Below are positions 9,912 through 18,637 of a stretch of DNA of 43,653 nt, in pieces. A model generated the notes under the pieces. It was not told the origin of the DNA. It was given only the letters and a program-made list of their open reading frames with translations, and did no database searches. Source of the DNA: Pseudomonadota bacterium (GTDB lineage: Bacteria; Pseudomonadota; Alphaproteobacteria; SHVP01); the NCBI GenBank assembly GCA_027622715.1, contig JAQBYN010000027.1:1-43653 (forward strand), written 5' to 3'. Position 1 is the first letter of the stretch; the number at the start of each line of letters is the position of its first letter. A program made the translations under genes and the position numbers.

Positions 9912-10646
9912 ATGACACAGGATCGCACGTTCATCACCGGCCGGCTGGACTACATGTACGACACCCCCGAACAGCGGGGCACCAAGCTTGGCTTTGAGGA
10001 TTTCTCGATCACGCGGTTTGCCGACGGGCGGCTGACCCAACGTGCGTTTTGCCGGATTGCGCGGCCCGGGCTCGATGTTGAGCGCGACTCGGTGATGGCA
10101 GTTGATGCCAATTGGCGACCGACGAATGCGTTCGTCCGGATTGAGACCAGCGGGCAGTTCACCGGTAGCGCCTGGTACACGTTCTCTAAGACCGACGCCG
10201 AATGCGCTGCCGATACGCGCGGCGAAGGACGCGTCACCTATCGGCGGGCGCTTGATGGTCCGTTCTCGTTCTGCTGCCACGCGCTGGTCGGCGATGCCTG
10301 GATGATCGCCGCTGGCGATCCCGGCAAAGACGGTGCGCGGGTGCCGTGGAACCTACTGACCTCGACAATCAACAAGTCGGGCGCGAGTGGGCCGGCGCTC
10401 GCCTACATTCCCTATGGGATCGAGCGCGTCGGGCGCGAGACGATCACAGTAGCCGCCGGGACATTCGAGACCATCCAATATCGCTGTGGCCGAATTGACG
10501 GGGTCGCGGACATTGCTGACGCACCGTTCAGCTATCACATGTGGGTCTCCGACGATCCGTACCGCGTGTGCGTTCGGTCGGCCTATCCGGGTGCGTCGAA
10601 GTACGAACTGGTGGAGATGACGGTCAACGAAGGCCTTTCCGCCTAG
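9912..10646 (+). CDS. Uncharacterised protein, opposite in strand to the surrounding nagZ-argS cluster
   Basis: The product has 244 residues, no signal peptide and no membrane span. The sequence is beta-rich, with a line late in the protein (RETITVAAGTFETIQYRCG) that resembles lipocalin-like or DUF3108-type proteins, where a prosthetic ligand or lipid is suspected. Six or so Cys are scattered (FSFCCHALVG, YRCG, YRVCVRS). I do not recognise a specific family. It lies head-to-head with nagZ and tail-to-tail with the SPOR gene, apparently inserted into an otherwise co-directional cluster. Confidence 0.75.
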   Translation: MTQDRTFITGRLDYMYDTPEQRGTKLGFEDFSITRFADGRLTQRAFCRIARPGLDVERDSVMAVDANWRPTNAFVRIETSGQFTGSAWYTFSKTDAECAADTRGEGRVTYRRALDGPFSFCCHALVGDAWMIAAGDPGKDGARVPWNLLTSTINKSGASGPALAYIPYGIERVGRETITVAAGTFETIQYRCGRIDGVADIADAPFSYHMWVSDDPYRVCVRSAYPGASKYELVEMTVNEGLSA

Positions 10647-10668
10647 CGCGTCTTTTCTCTGCGCGGCC

Positions 10669-11649
10669 TTACGGTCTGACCACCAAGCAACCTTGGTTGC
10701 GCGCCTGTAAAGCGGTGCACGCCGCGCCCGCAGCCGCGCTATCGGTGTAAGGCCCGGCCTGAAGCCGGTGGAACACACCGCGCTCGCCGAGATCGACCTG
10801 GACGACCGTTGGTTCGAGCGCGCCGAGCAGATCTTCGTACCGGGTCTTCAGTGCCTGCCAACCGGTCTGCGCCGCCTCCGGCGTCCGGTAGGCGGCGAGC
10901 TGAACGCGGAACCCCCCGGCGGCCGCAGCTTGCGGTTGGACCGTTAGGGGTTGCGGCGCCACCGTCGCTTGCGGCGCCGACGCGTTTTGGGCTGGCGTGA
11001 CTGCGGCGGTCTCAGCCACTGATGGAATCGGCGGCGGTGGCGGTACGACCGTAGGCGCCGGTGTCGGTACGACCGTAGGCGCCGGTGTCGAGAAGGCCGG
11101 CGGCGGTCGTGGGGCTGTGACCACCCGGTCATCGCGTATCACCGGCGGCGGTGGCAACTGGGTTGTTTCGACGCCACGGGTATCGGGCGCATCGGTCTCA
11201 ACGATCCGCGGCGGCGGCGCCGGTTGTTCCGGCGCGGGCGCCAACGTAACAGGCGCTGCAGCCTCGCCGTCGCCCTGCGTGTCGCGCAAGACGAGCACGT
11301 CCTGATGGGGCACCTGGAGGCCGCCCGGTTCGGTCGGCGCCTCTTTGATCGGCGAGGGATCGGCGCGTACAACAGGCGGGACCTGTTCGAGGGCATTTTG
11401 CTTGCCGACCTCGAAGCCCCACCAGAAGGCACCGCCCATTAAAACCGCCGCCATCGCCGAGGCCGCGAAGAAGCTGCCGTAGCGCGACCGCGAACTGGCG
11501 CGCCGGTTCTCTTCTTCTTCGGCCGACTCGCGCAACGGCGGAATGTGGATCCCATCTTCGTTAGCTGCAGGATGGGGACTCGCAAAGGGCGGCGGACCAG
11601 GTGCGCGCCGCGGGGGCAGTTCGTATGTGCCGTCGTCGTCCGCCATCAT
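10669..11649 (-). CDS. SPOR domain cell-division-type protein
   Basis: The 326-residue protein has a short cytoplasmic N-terminus, one membrane span around residues 50-67 (FFAASAMAAVLMGGAFWWGF), a long Pro/Ala/Thr-rich periplasmic linker, and a C-terminal SPOR domain (FRVQLAAYRTPEAAQTGWQ to the end, with FHRLQAGPY and CLVV). SPOR domains bind denuded peptidoglycan glycans at the division septum. The ATG at 11649 overlaps the argS stop as TGATG, indicating translational coupling; an in-frame TTG just upstream is less likely. The linker contains a perfect 24-bp tandem duplication. Confidence 0.93.
   Translation of the reverse strand: MMADDDGTYELPPRRAPGPPPFASPHPAANEDGIHIPPLRESAEEEENRRASSRSRYGSFFAASAMAAVLMGGAFWWGFEVGKQNALEQVPPVVRADPSPIKEAPTEPGGLQVPHQDVLVLRDTQGDGEAAAPVTLAPAPEQPAPPPRIVETDAPDTRGVETTQLPPPPVIRDDRVVTAPRPPPAFSTPAPTVVPTPAPTVVPPPPPIPSVAETAAVTPAQNASAPQATVAPQPLTVQPQAAAAGGFRVQLAAYRTPEAAQTGWQALKTRYEDLLGALEPTVVQVDLGERGVFHRLQAGPYTDSAAAGAACTALQARNQGCLVVRP
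11042..11089 (-). repeat. Perfect 24-bp tandem duplication in the SPOR protein linker
   Basis: Two identical 24-base copies (11042-11065 and 11066-11089) lie head to tail inside the coding sequence. Each adds eight residues (an APTVVPTP-type unit) without changing frame. This is seen directly in the sequence; it is probably replication slippage in a low-complexity linker. Confidence 0.95.
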
Positions 11650-13400
11650 CAACGCATCTCCTCAACCGGCTCCACCCCGAGAATCCCGAGGCCGGAAGCA
11701 ATTACGGCGGCGACGCCTTGAAGCAAGGCGAGCCGCGCTCGCGTCAATTCTGGGTTTTCCTCAATCAGGAATCGAAGTTCTGGTGCTTCGGTTCCCTGAT
11801 TCCACAGCGTATGAAACGCCGATGCCAGATCATACAGGAAATATGCGACTCTGTGTGGCTCATGTGCGCGCGCCGCGTTCTCGACCACGCCAGGCCATAA
11901 GGCCATCTGCCTGATCAACGCTAACTCCGCGTTATGACTCAGTTTTTCGAGATCGGCGGCACGCAGCGACTCCGGTGCGGTACTGACCGCGGGCACTTCA
12001 TCACCCGCACGGCGCATCACCGAGCGTATCCGCGCGTGGGCGTATTGCACATAGAAAACCGGGTTGTCCTTGGACTGTTCGGTCACCTTCTGGAAGTCGA
12101 AATCCAGGGGCGATTCGGGCTTTTGCGTGAGCATCATAAAGCGCGTGACGTCGCGGCCGACTTCGTCGACAACCTCGCGCAACGTGACAAAATTGCCCGA
12201 ACGCTTGGACATCTTCATCGGTTCGCCGGCGCGCATCAATTTAACGAGGTTGGTGATCCGCACGTCGAGTTCCGCCGTACCGCCCGACAACGCGGCGACC
12301 GCCGCCTTCATGCGCTTGATGTAGCCGCCGTGGTCAGCGCCCCAGACATCGACCATGTGGGTGAAGCCACGGGCGATTTTGTCCCGGTGATAGGCGATGT
12401 CGGCGGCGAAGTAGGTCCAGGCGCCGTCGGATTTTTGTAACGGCCGGTCCGTGTCGTCGCCGAAGTCTGTTGCGCGGAACAGGGTTTGCTCACGCGGCTC
12501 CCAATCTTCCGGCTCTTTCCCTTTGGGGGGCGCGAGTACGCCTTTGTAGACGAGGCCCCGTCCCTCTAGGTCGGCCAACGCCGAGTCAATCTTGCCTGCG
12601 CTATGGAGCGTTTTCTCCGAAAAGAACACGTCGTGCCGAATACCGAGCGCCGCGAGGTCTTCACGGATCATCACCATCATCGCATCGACGGCCGTCGCGC
12701 GAAACGGTTCGAACCAGACGGATTCATCAACGTTCAACCACTTGTCAGCGTCGCTGGTCGCAATGCTTTGGGCCGCTGGGATCAGATAGTCGCCAGGATA
12801 CCAACCGTCGGGCATGGTGACGGTCTCTCCCAAGACTTCGCGGTAACGCAGGTGCAGCGAGCGCGCCAGCGTGGCGACCTGAGCCCCGGCATCGTTGATG
12901 TAGTATTCGCGGGTGACGGCATAGCCCGCCTTGGCAAGTAAGTTGGCCAACGAGTCACCGACGACAGCGCCGCGGCAGTGGCCGACGTGCATTGGTCCAG
13001 TTGGGTTGGCCGATACGTACTCGACGTTGATTTTCTCACCGCCGCCCACCTGGGACGTACCATAGGCCGGTCCCGCCGCGAGAATATCGTGCAACTCGGC
13101 GTGCCAGGCCGCCGGCACCAAGCGTAGGTTGATGAAACCCGGGCCCGCTACATCAAGGGACGCGACGGCACCCAGCGCCTCAATCTTCGGCGCGATCAGC
13201 GCGGCAAGATCGCGCGGGCTCATCTGTGCGGGCTTGGCCAGGACCATCGCGACGTTGGTCGAAAGATCGCCGTGATCGGGATTGCGCGGCAATTCAACCA
13301 CGACATTTATTGTGTCGAGCCCGGGCGGAATGGTCCCCTCGCCGCCCAAACGGACGACAATCTCGGCGATCTGTTCTTTGAGCGCGGCAAGCAGGGTCAC
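11649..13400 (-). CDS. argS: Arginyl-tRNA synthetase
   Basis: ArgS is a class I aminoacyl-tRNA synthetase that charges tRNA-Arg. The 583 residues are normal for the family. The N-terminal additional domain is followed by the HIGH-type motif in [19 protein letters not shown], then the KMSKR version of the KMSKS loop ([13 protein letters not shown]), and a C-terminal anticodon-binding domain ending in the characteristic [20 protein letters not shown]. It is upstream of the SPOR gene with overlapping TGATG and 84 bp downstream of dgt. Confidence 0.98.
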   Translation of the reverse strand: MTLLAALKEQIAEIVVRLGGEGTIPPGLDTINVVVELPRNPDHGDLSTNVAMVLAKPAQMSPRDLAALIAPKIEALGAVASLDVAGPGFINLRLVPAAWHAELHDILAAGPAYGTSQVGGGEKINVEYVSANPTGPMHVGHCRGAVVGDSLANLLAKAGYAVTREYYINDAGAQVATLARSLHLRYREVLGETVTMPDGWYPGDYLIPAAQSIATSDADKWLNVDESVWFEPFRATAVDAMMVMIREDLAALGIRHDVFFSEKTLHSAGKIDSALADLEGRGLVYKGVLAPPKGKEPEDWEPREQTLFRATDFGDDTDRPLQKSDGAWTYFAADIAYHRDKIARGFTHMVDVWGADHGGYIKRMKAAVAALSGGTAELDVRITNLVKLMRAGEPMKMSKRSGNFVTLREVVDEVGRDVTRFMMLTQKPESPLDFDFQKVTEQSKDNPVFYVQYAHARIRSVMRRAGDEVPAVSTAPESLRAADLEKLSHNAELALIRQMALWPGVVENAARAHEPHRVAYFLYDLASAFHTLWNQGTEAPELRFLIEENPELTRARLALLQGVAAVIASGLGILGVEPVEEMR

Positions 13401-13484
13401 AAGATATACGCCAGGTGCATGGTTCGGGCGGGTTCTAGCGCGTCTGATTCGGCTTGGCCAGCGCGCTCGGTAATGCAGGGCTGG

Positions 13485-14657
13485 TTATGCACTCAACTTG
13501 GCATGTTCTTGCAGCGCGTAGCGGTCGGTCATACCGGCGATATAGTCCGCGACCAGGCGCGCCCGCGCGGTTTCATCGGTGGCCGCGGCTAGGCGCGGCT
13601 GCCACTCCGGCGACAACGCCCCTTGATGGGCGATGAAGTGGGCGAACAGATCGGTTACGACGCCACGCGCTTTGGCGGTCATCTCGTTGACCCGCGCATG
13701 ACGGTACATATTGTCAAACAAGAACGCTTTGAGCGCCCGGTCGGCTTCCGCCAACCCATCGGAAAAAGCCGCCACCGCGTGATCGAGCCCACGGATGTCG
13801 TCCGCCGATGCGGGATTTGCCGCCTTAAGCCGGCGCCGCGTTTCATCGAGCAGATCCACGACCATCGCATCGAGCACCCGCCTGGTCACTTCGTTGACCA
13901 GGCGCGATTGCTCCAGGTCGGGATAGCGACTTAGGACGTCTTCAACCGCGGTTGTACCAAGCGGCACGCCCTTGAGGTCCTCGAGGCGAAACAGACCAGC
14001 CCGGACACCGTCGTCGATGTCGTGCGCGTTGTAGGCAATGTCGTCAGCCAACGCCGCAACTTGCGCCTCGCCACTCGCGAATGTGTCGAGGCCGAGATCG
14101 AAGCCCGCGTTGAAGGCGAGAATCGTCCCGTCGACTGGTTCGCTCTTGGCCGCATTGGGCCCGATCAGCGGACCATTGTGCTTGACCACGCCTTCCAGCG
14201 TTTCCCAGGTGAGGTTGAGCCCGTCGAACTCGGCATAGCGGTGTTCGAGATCGGACAAGACCCGCAAGGTTTGCGCGTTGTGATCAAAACCACCGTAGGG
14301 GGTCATGGCCGCATCGAGTGCGTCCTCGCCGGCGTGACCGAACGGCGTATGGCCGAGATCGTGAGCCAGCGCCAATGCTTCGGCCAAGTCCTCGTTGAGA
14401 CCCAACGCGCGGGCGACGGTGCGGGCGACCTGCGCGACTTCGATCGAATGGGTGAGGCGCGTCCGGTAATAGTCGCCTTCGTGATAGACGAACACTTGTG
14501 TTTTGTGTTTGAGGCGGCGGAAGGCACCGGAATGAATGACCCGATCGCGGTCACGCTGGAACGCGGTGCGCATGGCGCTCTCGGGCTCGGGGTGGCACCG
14601 GCCCCGGCTGTGGGCCGGATCGCACGCAAAGGGTGCTAGCGGGATGCGCTCAGACAT
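13485..14657 (-). CDS. dgt: Deoxyguanosinetriphosphate triphosphohydrolase-like protein
   Basis: This is an HD-domain nucleotide hydrolase of the type 2 dGTPase subfamily, 390 residues. The metal-binding HD motifs are visible: YYRTRLTHSIEVAQ (His), LALAHDLGHTPFGHAGEDAL (His-Asp plus His), and LADDIAYNAHDIDDG (Asp). The N-terminal CDPAHSRGRCHPEPES and FQRDRDRVIHSGAFRRLKHKTQVF are typical of alphaproteobacterial members. It is expected to cleave dGTP or other dNTPs to deoxynucleoside and triphosphate. It heads the dgt-argS-SPOR unit and is divergent from erpA. Confidence 0.96.
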   Translation of the reverse strand: MSERIPLAPFACDPAHSRGRCHPEPESAMRTAFQRDRDRVIHSGAFRRLKHKTQVFVYHEGDYYRTRLTHSIEVAQVARTVARALGLNEDLAEALALAHDLGHTPFGHAGEDALDAAMTPYGGFDHNAQTLRVLSDLEHRYAEFDGLNLTWETLEGVVKHNGPLIGPNAAKSEPVDGTILAFNAGFDLGLDTFASGEAQVAALADDIAYNAHDIDDGVRAGLFRLEDLKGVPLGTTAVEDVLSRYPDLEQSRLVNEVTRRVLDAMVVDLLDETRRRLKAANPASADDIRGLDHAVAAFSDGLAEADRALKAFLFDNMYRHARVNEMTAKARGVVTDLFAHFIAHQGALSPEWQPRLAAATDETARARLVADYIAGMTDRYALQEHAKLSA

Positions 14658-14778
14658 CGTGGGACCCTAGCCGCCGTCCAGAGGGGCCGCAACGGGGTGC
14701 GTCGATAACCGTGCGACCGGCCCGTGCGCCTTCAATCGCGTGGCCGTGCCCGCCTAGAGCCGCCTGTTAGCCGCAAGA

Positions 14779-14806
14779 TTGACTTGCAAGCTTTTTGACC
14801 TACATA
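14779..14806 (+). promoter_or_regulatory. Possible promoter of erpA
   Basis: TTGACT at 14779-14784 and TACATA at 14801-14806 are separated by 16 bases and lie 26 bases before the erpA start. The pair resembles sigma-70 -35 and -10 hexamers. The assignment is by eye only. Confidence 0.4.
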
Positions 14807-14832
14807 TCAGACTAGGCACAAAGGATCCGGAA

Positions 14833-15177
14833 ATGGCCGAAGCGCCCACAATGCTGTCGCTCTCAGAGAGCGCCGAAAAGCGGGTGTCCTTCCTGATGAC
14901 GCAGGAGGACAATCCCAATGTGATGCTGCGGGTCGTCGTCAACGGCGGCGGCTGCGCGGGTTTTCAGTACGGCTTCTCGTTCGATGATAGCAAAACAGAT
15001 GACGACGTCCTCATCGAACAGGGCGACGTCAAAGTGGTAACCGACAATATGTCGCTGATGTACCTCGCGGGTGCCCAGATCGACTTTGTCGAGGATATGA
15101 TCGGCGCGGCGTTTTCAATCAAAAACCCCAACGCAGCCTCGACCTGCTCCTGTGGCACCAGCTTTTCGGTCGCCTGA
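14833..15177 (+). CDS. erpA: A-type iron-sulfur carrier ErpA (HesB/IscA family)
   Basis: This small carrier (114 residues) delivers Fe-S clusters to apo-proteins. The three family Cys are present: Cys41 in NGGGCAGFQYGF, and Cys105 and Cys107 in STCSCGTSF. The start MAEAPTML is chosen because AAGGA lies seven bases upstream; an in-frame start at 14779 would cover the likely promoter. It is divergent from dgt, an arrangement common in Alphaproteobacteria. ErpA fits the gene context and length better than SufA or IscA, since no suf or isc genes are nearby. Confidence 0.93.
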   Translation: MAEAPTMLSLSESAEKRVSFLMTQEDNPNVMLRVVVNGGGCAGFQYGFSFDDSKTDDDVLIEQGDVKVVTDNMSLMYLAGAQIDFVEDMIGAAFSIKNPNAASTCSCGTSFSVA

Positions 15178-15304
15178 CCAGATCTGACCGCTAGCGCTAG
15201 TGTGACGGCGCGCACACGCCGGGCCATTTTCCTCTGATTCTTGTCGCCATAGCGACCATTGCGACGTACCCTTGGCCATCGCTAATGACCTATGGGGATC
15301 GGTC

Positions 15305-15649
15305 ATGGACGACAAGTTCCAATTGTTTCGTGAAGGCACCACCATTTTTGATGCGGGTGATCCTGGTTCGCACGCCTATCTGGTTCAGGCCGGCGTGGTT
15401 GAAATCCGAGCGCCCGATGGCTCGATCATCGACACGCTGGGTGCCGGCGACTTCTTCGGCGAAATGGCGTTGGTCGACACCGCGCCACGTTCTGCTCAGG
15501 CAGTCGCCACCAAGGATACGAGCTGCGCGATTTTCTCGCGCGAGGTTGTGGAAGACGCGATCAACCGCTCGGACTTTTTGGTCGCCTCGTTGATCCGGTT
15601 ACTGGCGCGCCGGCTTCGCCGGACGGTCGAGACGCAACAAGCAGCCTAG
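15305..15649 (+). CDS. Single-domain cyclic nucleotide-binding (CRP-N/CAP-ED) protein
   Basis: The 114-residue protein consists of a cyclic-nucleotide-binding beta-roll and its C-terminal helix, with no DNA-binding, kinase or channel domain. The phosphate-binding cassette is recognisable (GAGDFFGEMALVDTAPRSAQAVA), including the Glu and Arg that usually hold the ribose and cyclic phosphate. It ends in a basic helix (LIRLLARRLRRTVETQQ). The ATG at 15305 follows a GGGGA; an upstream in-frame ATG at 15272 is less likely. Its TAG overlaps the stop of the convergent GST gene. Partner and ligand are unknown; a similar protein lies at 23184. Confidence 0.88.
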   Translation: MDDKFQLFREGTTIFDAGDPGSHAYLVQAGVVEIRAPDGSIIDTLGAGDFFGEMALVDTAPRSAQAVATKDTSCAIFSREVVEDAINRSDFLVASLIRLLARRLRRTVETQQAA

Positions 15650-16329
15650 GCGGCCGGTGGCACGGGGCGCTCGTATCGCGCCACGTTCAGGTCCCGGTCG
15701 ATGGTAAAGCGCATCGACGGGCGATCGAGAAGATTTTCGTACCAAGCCGCCAAGGCGGGGCGCGAGTCGCGCCACTCGAACGCGGGATCAATCGCGTCCA
15801 GGATGCGGCCGAACTCCGGCACGCGGTAGTCGAGCCGCGACAAACCGCCGGCCATGCAAATATGGCCGATGTGAAACCCGATTTGGGTGGCGGCGTCCTC
15901 CTCCATGCTATCAAGAGCGCGCACGATTTTGAGCCACTGCCGCTCGACCTCATCCGCGCGGCGCTCGGGCGCGTCGCGCCAGCTTTCGCGGTCGAGCGCG
16001 ACGGCGGCTTCGAACACCCCCTCGCCCACCATCATCTGAGTGAGTGCGGTGAAACGGGTACGACCCCATGGCGGAAACATCTTGGGGCCGTCATGCAGCG
16101 AATCAAAATATTCGCAAATAACCGGACCACCGAACAACGCTTCGCCGTCTTCCAGCACCAGCGTCGGCACCTTGTTCAGCGGGTTGTCGCGCCATAAGTC
16201 ACTGTCCGAATCGAACGGTCCGGTAAGCACATACTCCAAGCGGTCCGTGATGCCAGCCTCGGCGGCGGCAACCAGCACCTTGTGGATGTAGTTGGGATTG
16301 GGCGTGAAGCGAAGTTTCATATCGGACAT
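15646..16329 (-). CDS. Glutathione S-transferase family protein
   Basis: The 227-residue protein has an N-terminal thioredoxin-like GST domain (KLRFTPNPNYIHKVLVAAAEAG, then NKVPTLVLEDGEALFGGPVICEYFD, which includes the cis-Pro after Val and the ES/GP gamma-glutamyl site position) and an all-helical C-terminal domain. The usual Ser/Cys/Tyr at the start of the first helix is not obvious in TPNPNY, so catalysis of the standard reaction is uncertain. It is divergent from xthA, and its stop overlaps that of the cyclic-nucleotide-binding gene in the tetranucleotide CTAG. Confidence 0.9.
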   Translation of the reverse strand: MSDMKLRFTPNPNYIHKVLVAAAEAGITDRLEYVLTGPFDSDSDLWRDNPLNKVPTLVLEDGEALFGGPVICEYFDSLHDGPKMFPPWGRTRFTALTQMMVGEGVFEAAVALDRESWRDAPERRADEVERQWLKIVRALDSMEEDAATQIGFHIGHICMAGGLSRLDYRVPEFGRILDAIDPAFEWRDSRPALAAWYENLLDRPSMRFTIDRDLNVARYERPVPPAA

Positions 16330-16441
16330 GGGCAGGCTCCTGAGGCCATCTGATGTACCACATCTCTCCGCCTTTGCCCCGCCGAGCGGACGTGCTATCC
16401 CGTGACTTCGTATTCGACCCGCGACTTTCCCCTACGGTCCC

Positions 16442-17215
16442 ATGAAAATCGTCACCTGGAATGTCAATTCGATCAAAGTGCGCGTACCGCACGTCTGCGA
16501 CTACTTGCGCGCGACGGCGCCCGACGTGTTGCTGCTGCAAGAGACTAAAATCTCGGACGACAAGTTTCCTGCTCTCGAGATAGAGGACCTGGGCTACACC
16601 ATCGCGCTGCTTGGCCAGCGGACCTATAACGGTGTGGCGATCCTCTCCAAGCACCCGATGGAAGATGTGATCCGTGGCCTGCCGGGTAATACCGATGACG
16701 AGCAGTCGCGCTATATCGAGGCGACAATCCAGGGGTTGCGAATTGGCTCGCTGTATTTGCCGAACGGCAATCCCCTGGGCACCGAAAAGTTCGACTACAA
16801 GCTGCGCTGGATGGGCCAGTTGCGCGATCATGCCCAAGCGATGTTGAGGGACGATGTGGATTTCGCGCTGGGCGGCGACTGGAATGTTGCGCCCGAGGCG
16901 CAAGACCTTTTTGACCCTGGCGCGTTTCTAGAGGACGCCATCGCGCACAACGAATCGCGCGCGCTGTGGCGCGAGATCAATTACCTCGGTCTGACCGAAT
17001 CTTTCCGCGCCTTACATCCCGACCTTGCACAAGCCTGGAGCTATTACGACTACCAGCGCGGCGCGTGGGAAAAGAACCACGGCATTCGCATCGACCATAT
17101 TCTGCTGTCGCCGCGGGTTGCCGACCGGCTAATCGAGGCAGGCATCGACCGCGACGAACGCAGCCGGGTACAACCATCGGACCACGTGCCGGTATGGTGC
17201 GTCCTGGCGGACTAA
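16442..17215 (+). CDS. xthA: Exodeoxyribonuclease III
   Basis: This is an AP endonuclease and 3' exonuclease of the base excision repair pathway, 257 residues. The family's active-site residues can be read: Asn in TWNVNSI, Glu in LLLQETK, Asp and Asn in GGDWNVAPE, Asp in RIDHILLSP, and the final Asp-His in PSDHVPVW. The FWDYQRGAWEKN-type line (YYDYQRGAWEKNHGIRIDH) is typical. The stop TAA overlaps the convergent LapA-like gene. Confidence 0.96.
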   Translation: MKIVTWNVNSIKVRVPHVCDYLRATAPDVLLLQETKISDDKFPALEIEDLGYTIALLGQRTYNGVAILSKHPMEDVIRGLPGNTDDEQSRYIEATIQGLRIGSLYLPNGNPLGTEKFDYKLRWMGQLRDHAQAMLRDDVDFALGGDWNVAPEAQDLFDPGAFLEDAIAHNESRALWREINYLGLTESFRALHPDLAQAWSYYDYQRGAWEKNHGIRIDHILLSPRVADRLIEAGIDRDERSRVQPSDHVPVWCVLAD

Positions 17216-17412
17216 TCGCTCAGGCGGCGTGGTCTGTGGGCCAGCCAACCGACGATCGCGCCGGCGCAGAATACCGCAAACAACAACAGCACGCGGGGCG
17301 CTGAGAATGTCCACACCAGGAAACGTACGTCGGCGATTTCAACGTTCTGCACGGCGACGATGATGACGACGCCCATCAGCACCAACGCTGCGATGTGCCT
17401 AGCTTGTTGCAT
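17212..17412 (-). CDS. LapA/DUF1049-like small membrane protein
   Basis: The 66-residue product has two hydrophobic spans (IAALVLMGVVIIVAVQNVE and VLLLFAVFCAGAIVGWLAHR) separated by the short VRFLVWTFSAPR segment. The N...V.f..W...P..lll..f..G...G pattern is that of the lipopolysaccharide assembly protein A domain (DUF1049). GGAGG seven bases before the ATG supports the start. Its stop overlaps the xthA stop by four bases (CTAA). Function in this organism is unknown. Confidence 0.82.
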   Translation of the reverse strand: MQQARHIAALVLMGVVIIVAVQNVEIADVRFLVWTFSAPRVLLLFAVFCAGAIVGWLAHRPRRLSD

Positions 17413-17528
17413 TATCTTTCCTCCGCTATTGGGCCGTCAGGTATCCATACCTAATTGCCGGATTGCGTAGGCGACTCGATCAACGGTCCCGCCGGGCGTT
17501 TTGCTGACGCGCGACAGAGATCGTCTGT

Positions 17529-18116
17529 TTACTCGGCCGTCGCCTTGGCGGGCGCCGCTTGCACGGTCGCGATCAGATTTGGTAGCTCCGGCAGGGCGGT
17601 GAGATCCCAAATGCTATTGTTCATTTGATCGACAAAGCGCGCGCATTGTTCCGCTTCACGGCCTTGCCATTGACTGAGCCGCGCGTTGACGAGGCGCAGC
17701 GAGTCGTTGCGTAACGCATCGCGGCCGCGTGTGCTGCTAAGCCCGGTTTCCTCGGAGATCTGCAACACTTTGGCCATCAGCGCTTGGTGGCGGTCATTCC
17801 AAGACTCGACAGCCGATTTCCAGGTGTCGTCGTCGTCGAACGCGTCGAACTGCTGCTGGCAAGCCGCGGGCGTTGTAACGATGGCAAAGCCTGCCGTCAT
17901 GAGAATCTTGGCGGCGTCGAACTCATCGCGCGAATAGTTACGCAGATCGGGCGCGACATCGAACGATGTGCCACCGCCGCGATACTGCCAAATCGCAAGA
18001 GCCGCGATGATGATGACCACAACGACCCAGTTGCGCCGCGGCAAACCGTAGGCGCGCCGACGGTTTTCGTCGGGTTTGAGTTTGCGTTGCCAGCGATCGT
18101 TCAACTGCTTGCCCAC
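17529..18116 (-). CDS. Membrane-anchored protein, uncharacterised
   Basis: The 195-residue product has a basic N-terminus, one membrane span at about residues 30-44 (WVVVVIIIAALAIWQY) and a probably periplasmic helical domain with a Cys pair (TPAACQQQFD and EAEQCARFVDQ). I do not recognise the family. It begins with GTG inside the end of the preceding gene (16-bp overlap), so it is translationally coupled and forms the last gene of the ilvD transcription unit. Confidence 0.72.
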   Translation of the reverse strand: MGKQLNDRWQRKLKPDENRRRAYGLPRRNWVVVVIIIAALAIWQYRGGGTSFDVAPDLRNYSRDEFDAAKILMTAGFAIVTTPAACQQQFDAFDDDDTWKSAVESWNDRHQALMAKVLQISEETGLSSTRGRDALRNDSLRLVNARLSQWQGREAEQCARFVDQMNNSIWDLTALPELPNLIATVQAAPAKATAE

Positions 18117-18619
18117 CCGTCACGCGGCCCCGCGACCCGGCGCACCGCCGCGTATTCGGCGTATTCGCGGACGAAATAGTGAAGCGCCGGACTGCTGGCC
18201 GTGAACATACGCCCGTCATCATCCGCTGCAAAAGCGCGACGCACCTGGGGCAATACCGGATGTCGCTTAATGGTCGACGCGAAATAGGCGACGACCGATT
18301 CGCCCGGTTCGAGATGGCGCGGCCAGTCACCGGCATCGTGCAGCAACGGGTCGCGCATCGTGACGCGTGGACGACCCAATCGCCCCATCAGCCCGATCTC
18401 GGATACGACAATTGATTCTACGCCGGCATTAACGATGAGGAGGCAAAGGCCAGAACGATCAAGCGCATGGCCGGGGATGTGACGCATCTCATTGGCGGTA
18501 TCGCCGAGCGCAATCGCTTCCCGCCCTATCGGTGTCGCCAGTTTTGGCACGACGTGCAACCGCGCACCGTGCGTGACGCGCGGTAGCGCGTTTAGGAGAG
18601 TGCGTGCAATTCCGACCAT
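18101..18619 (-). CDS. Uncharacterised protein downstream of ilvD
   Basis: The 172-residue protein is beta-rich in its centre (SGLCLLIVNAGVESIVVSEIGLMG; WPRHLEPGESVVAYFAS) and lacks membrane spans. The LEPGESV... line with a preceding RVTMRDPLLHD is a pattern I have seen only in hypothetical proteins. Its start is 18 bp after the ilvD stop, and its end overlaps the next gene by 16 bp, so it is in an operon with ilvD. No functional link with branched-chain amino acid synthesis can be read from the sequence. Confidence 0.68.
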   Translation of the reverse strand: MVGIARTLLNALPRVTHGARLHVVPKLATPIGREAIALGDTANEMRHIPGHALDRSGLCLLIVNAGVESIVVSEIGLMGRLGRPRVTMRDPLLHDAGDWPRHLEPGESVVAYFASTIKRHPVLPQVRRAFAADDDGRMFTASSPALHYFVREYAEYAAVRRVAGPRDGWASS

Positions 18620-18637
18620 TGGGACGTTGGCCCTGGA

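Noticed and set aside
15191-15225. CTAGCGCTAG palindrome and TGTGA-CGGCGC-GCACA near the erpA end, as a CRP-like site
   Set aside because: The second half-site departs from consensus and the stretch is a GC-rich partial hairpin right after the erpA stop; support is too weak to list as an operator.
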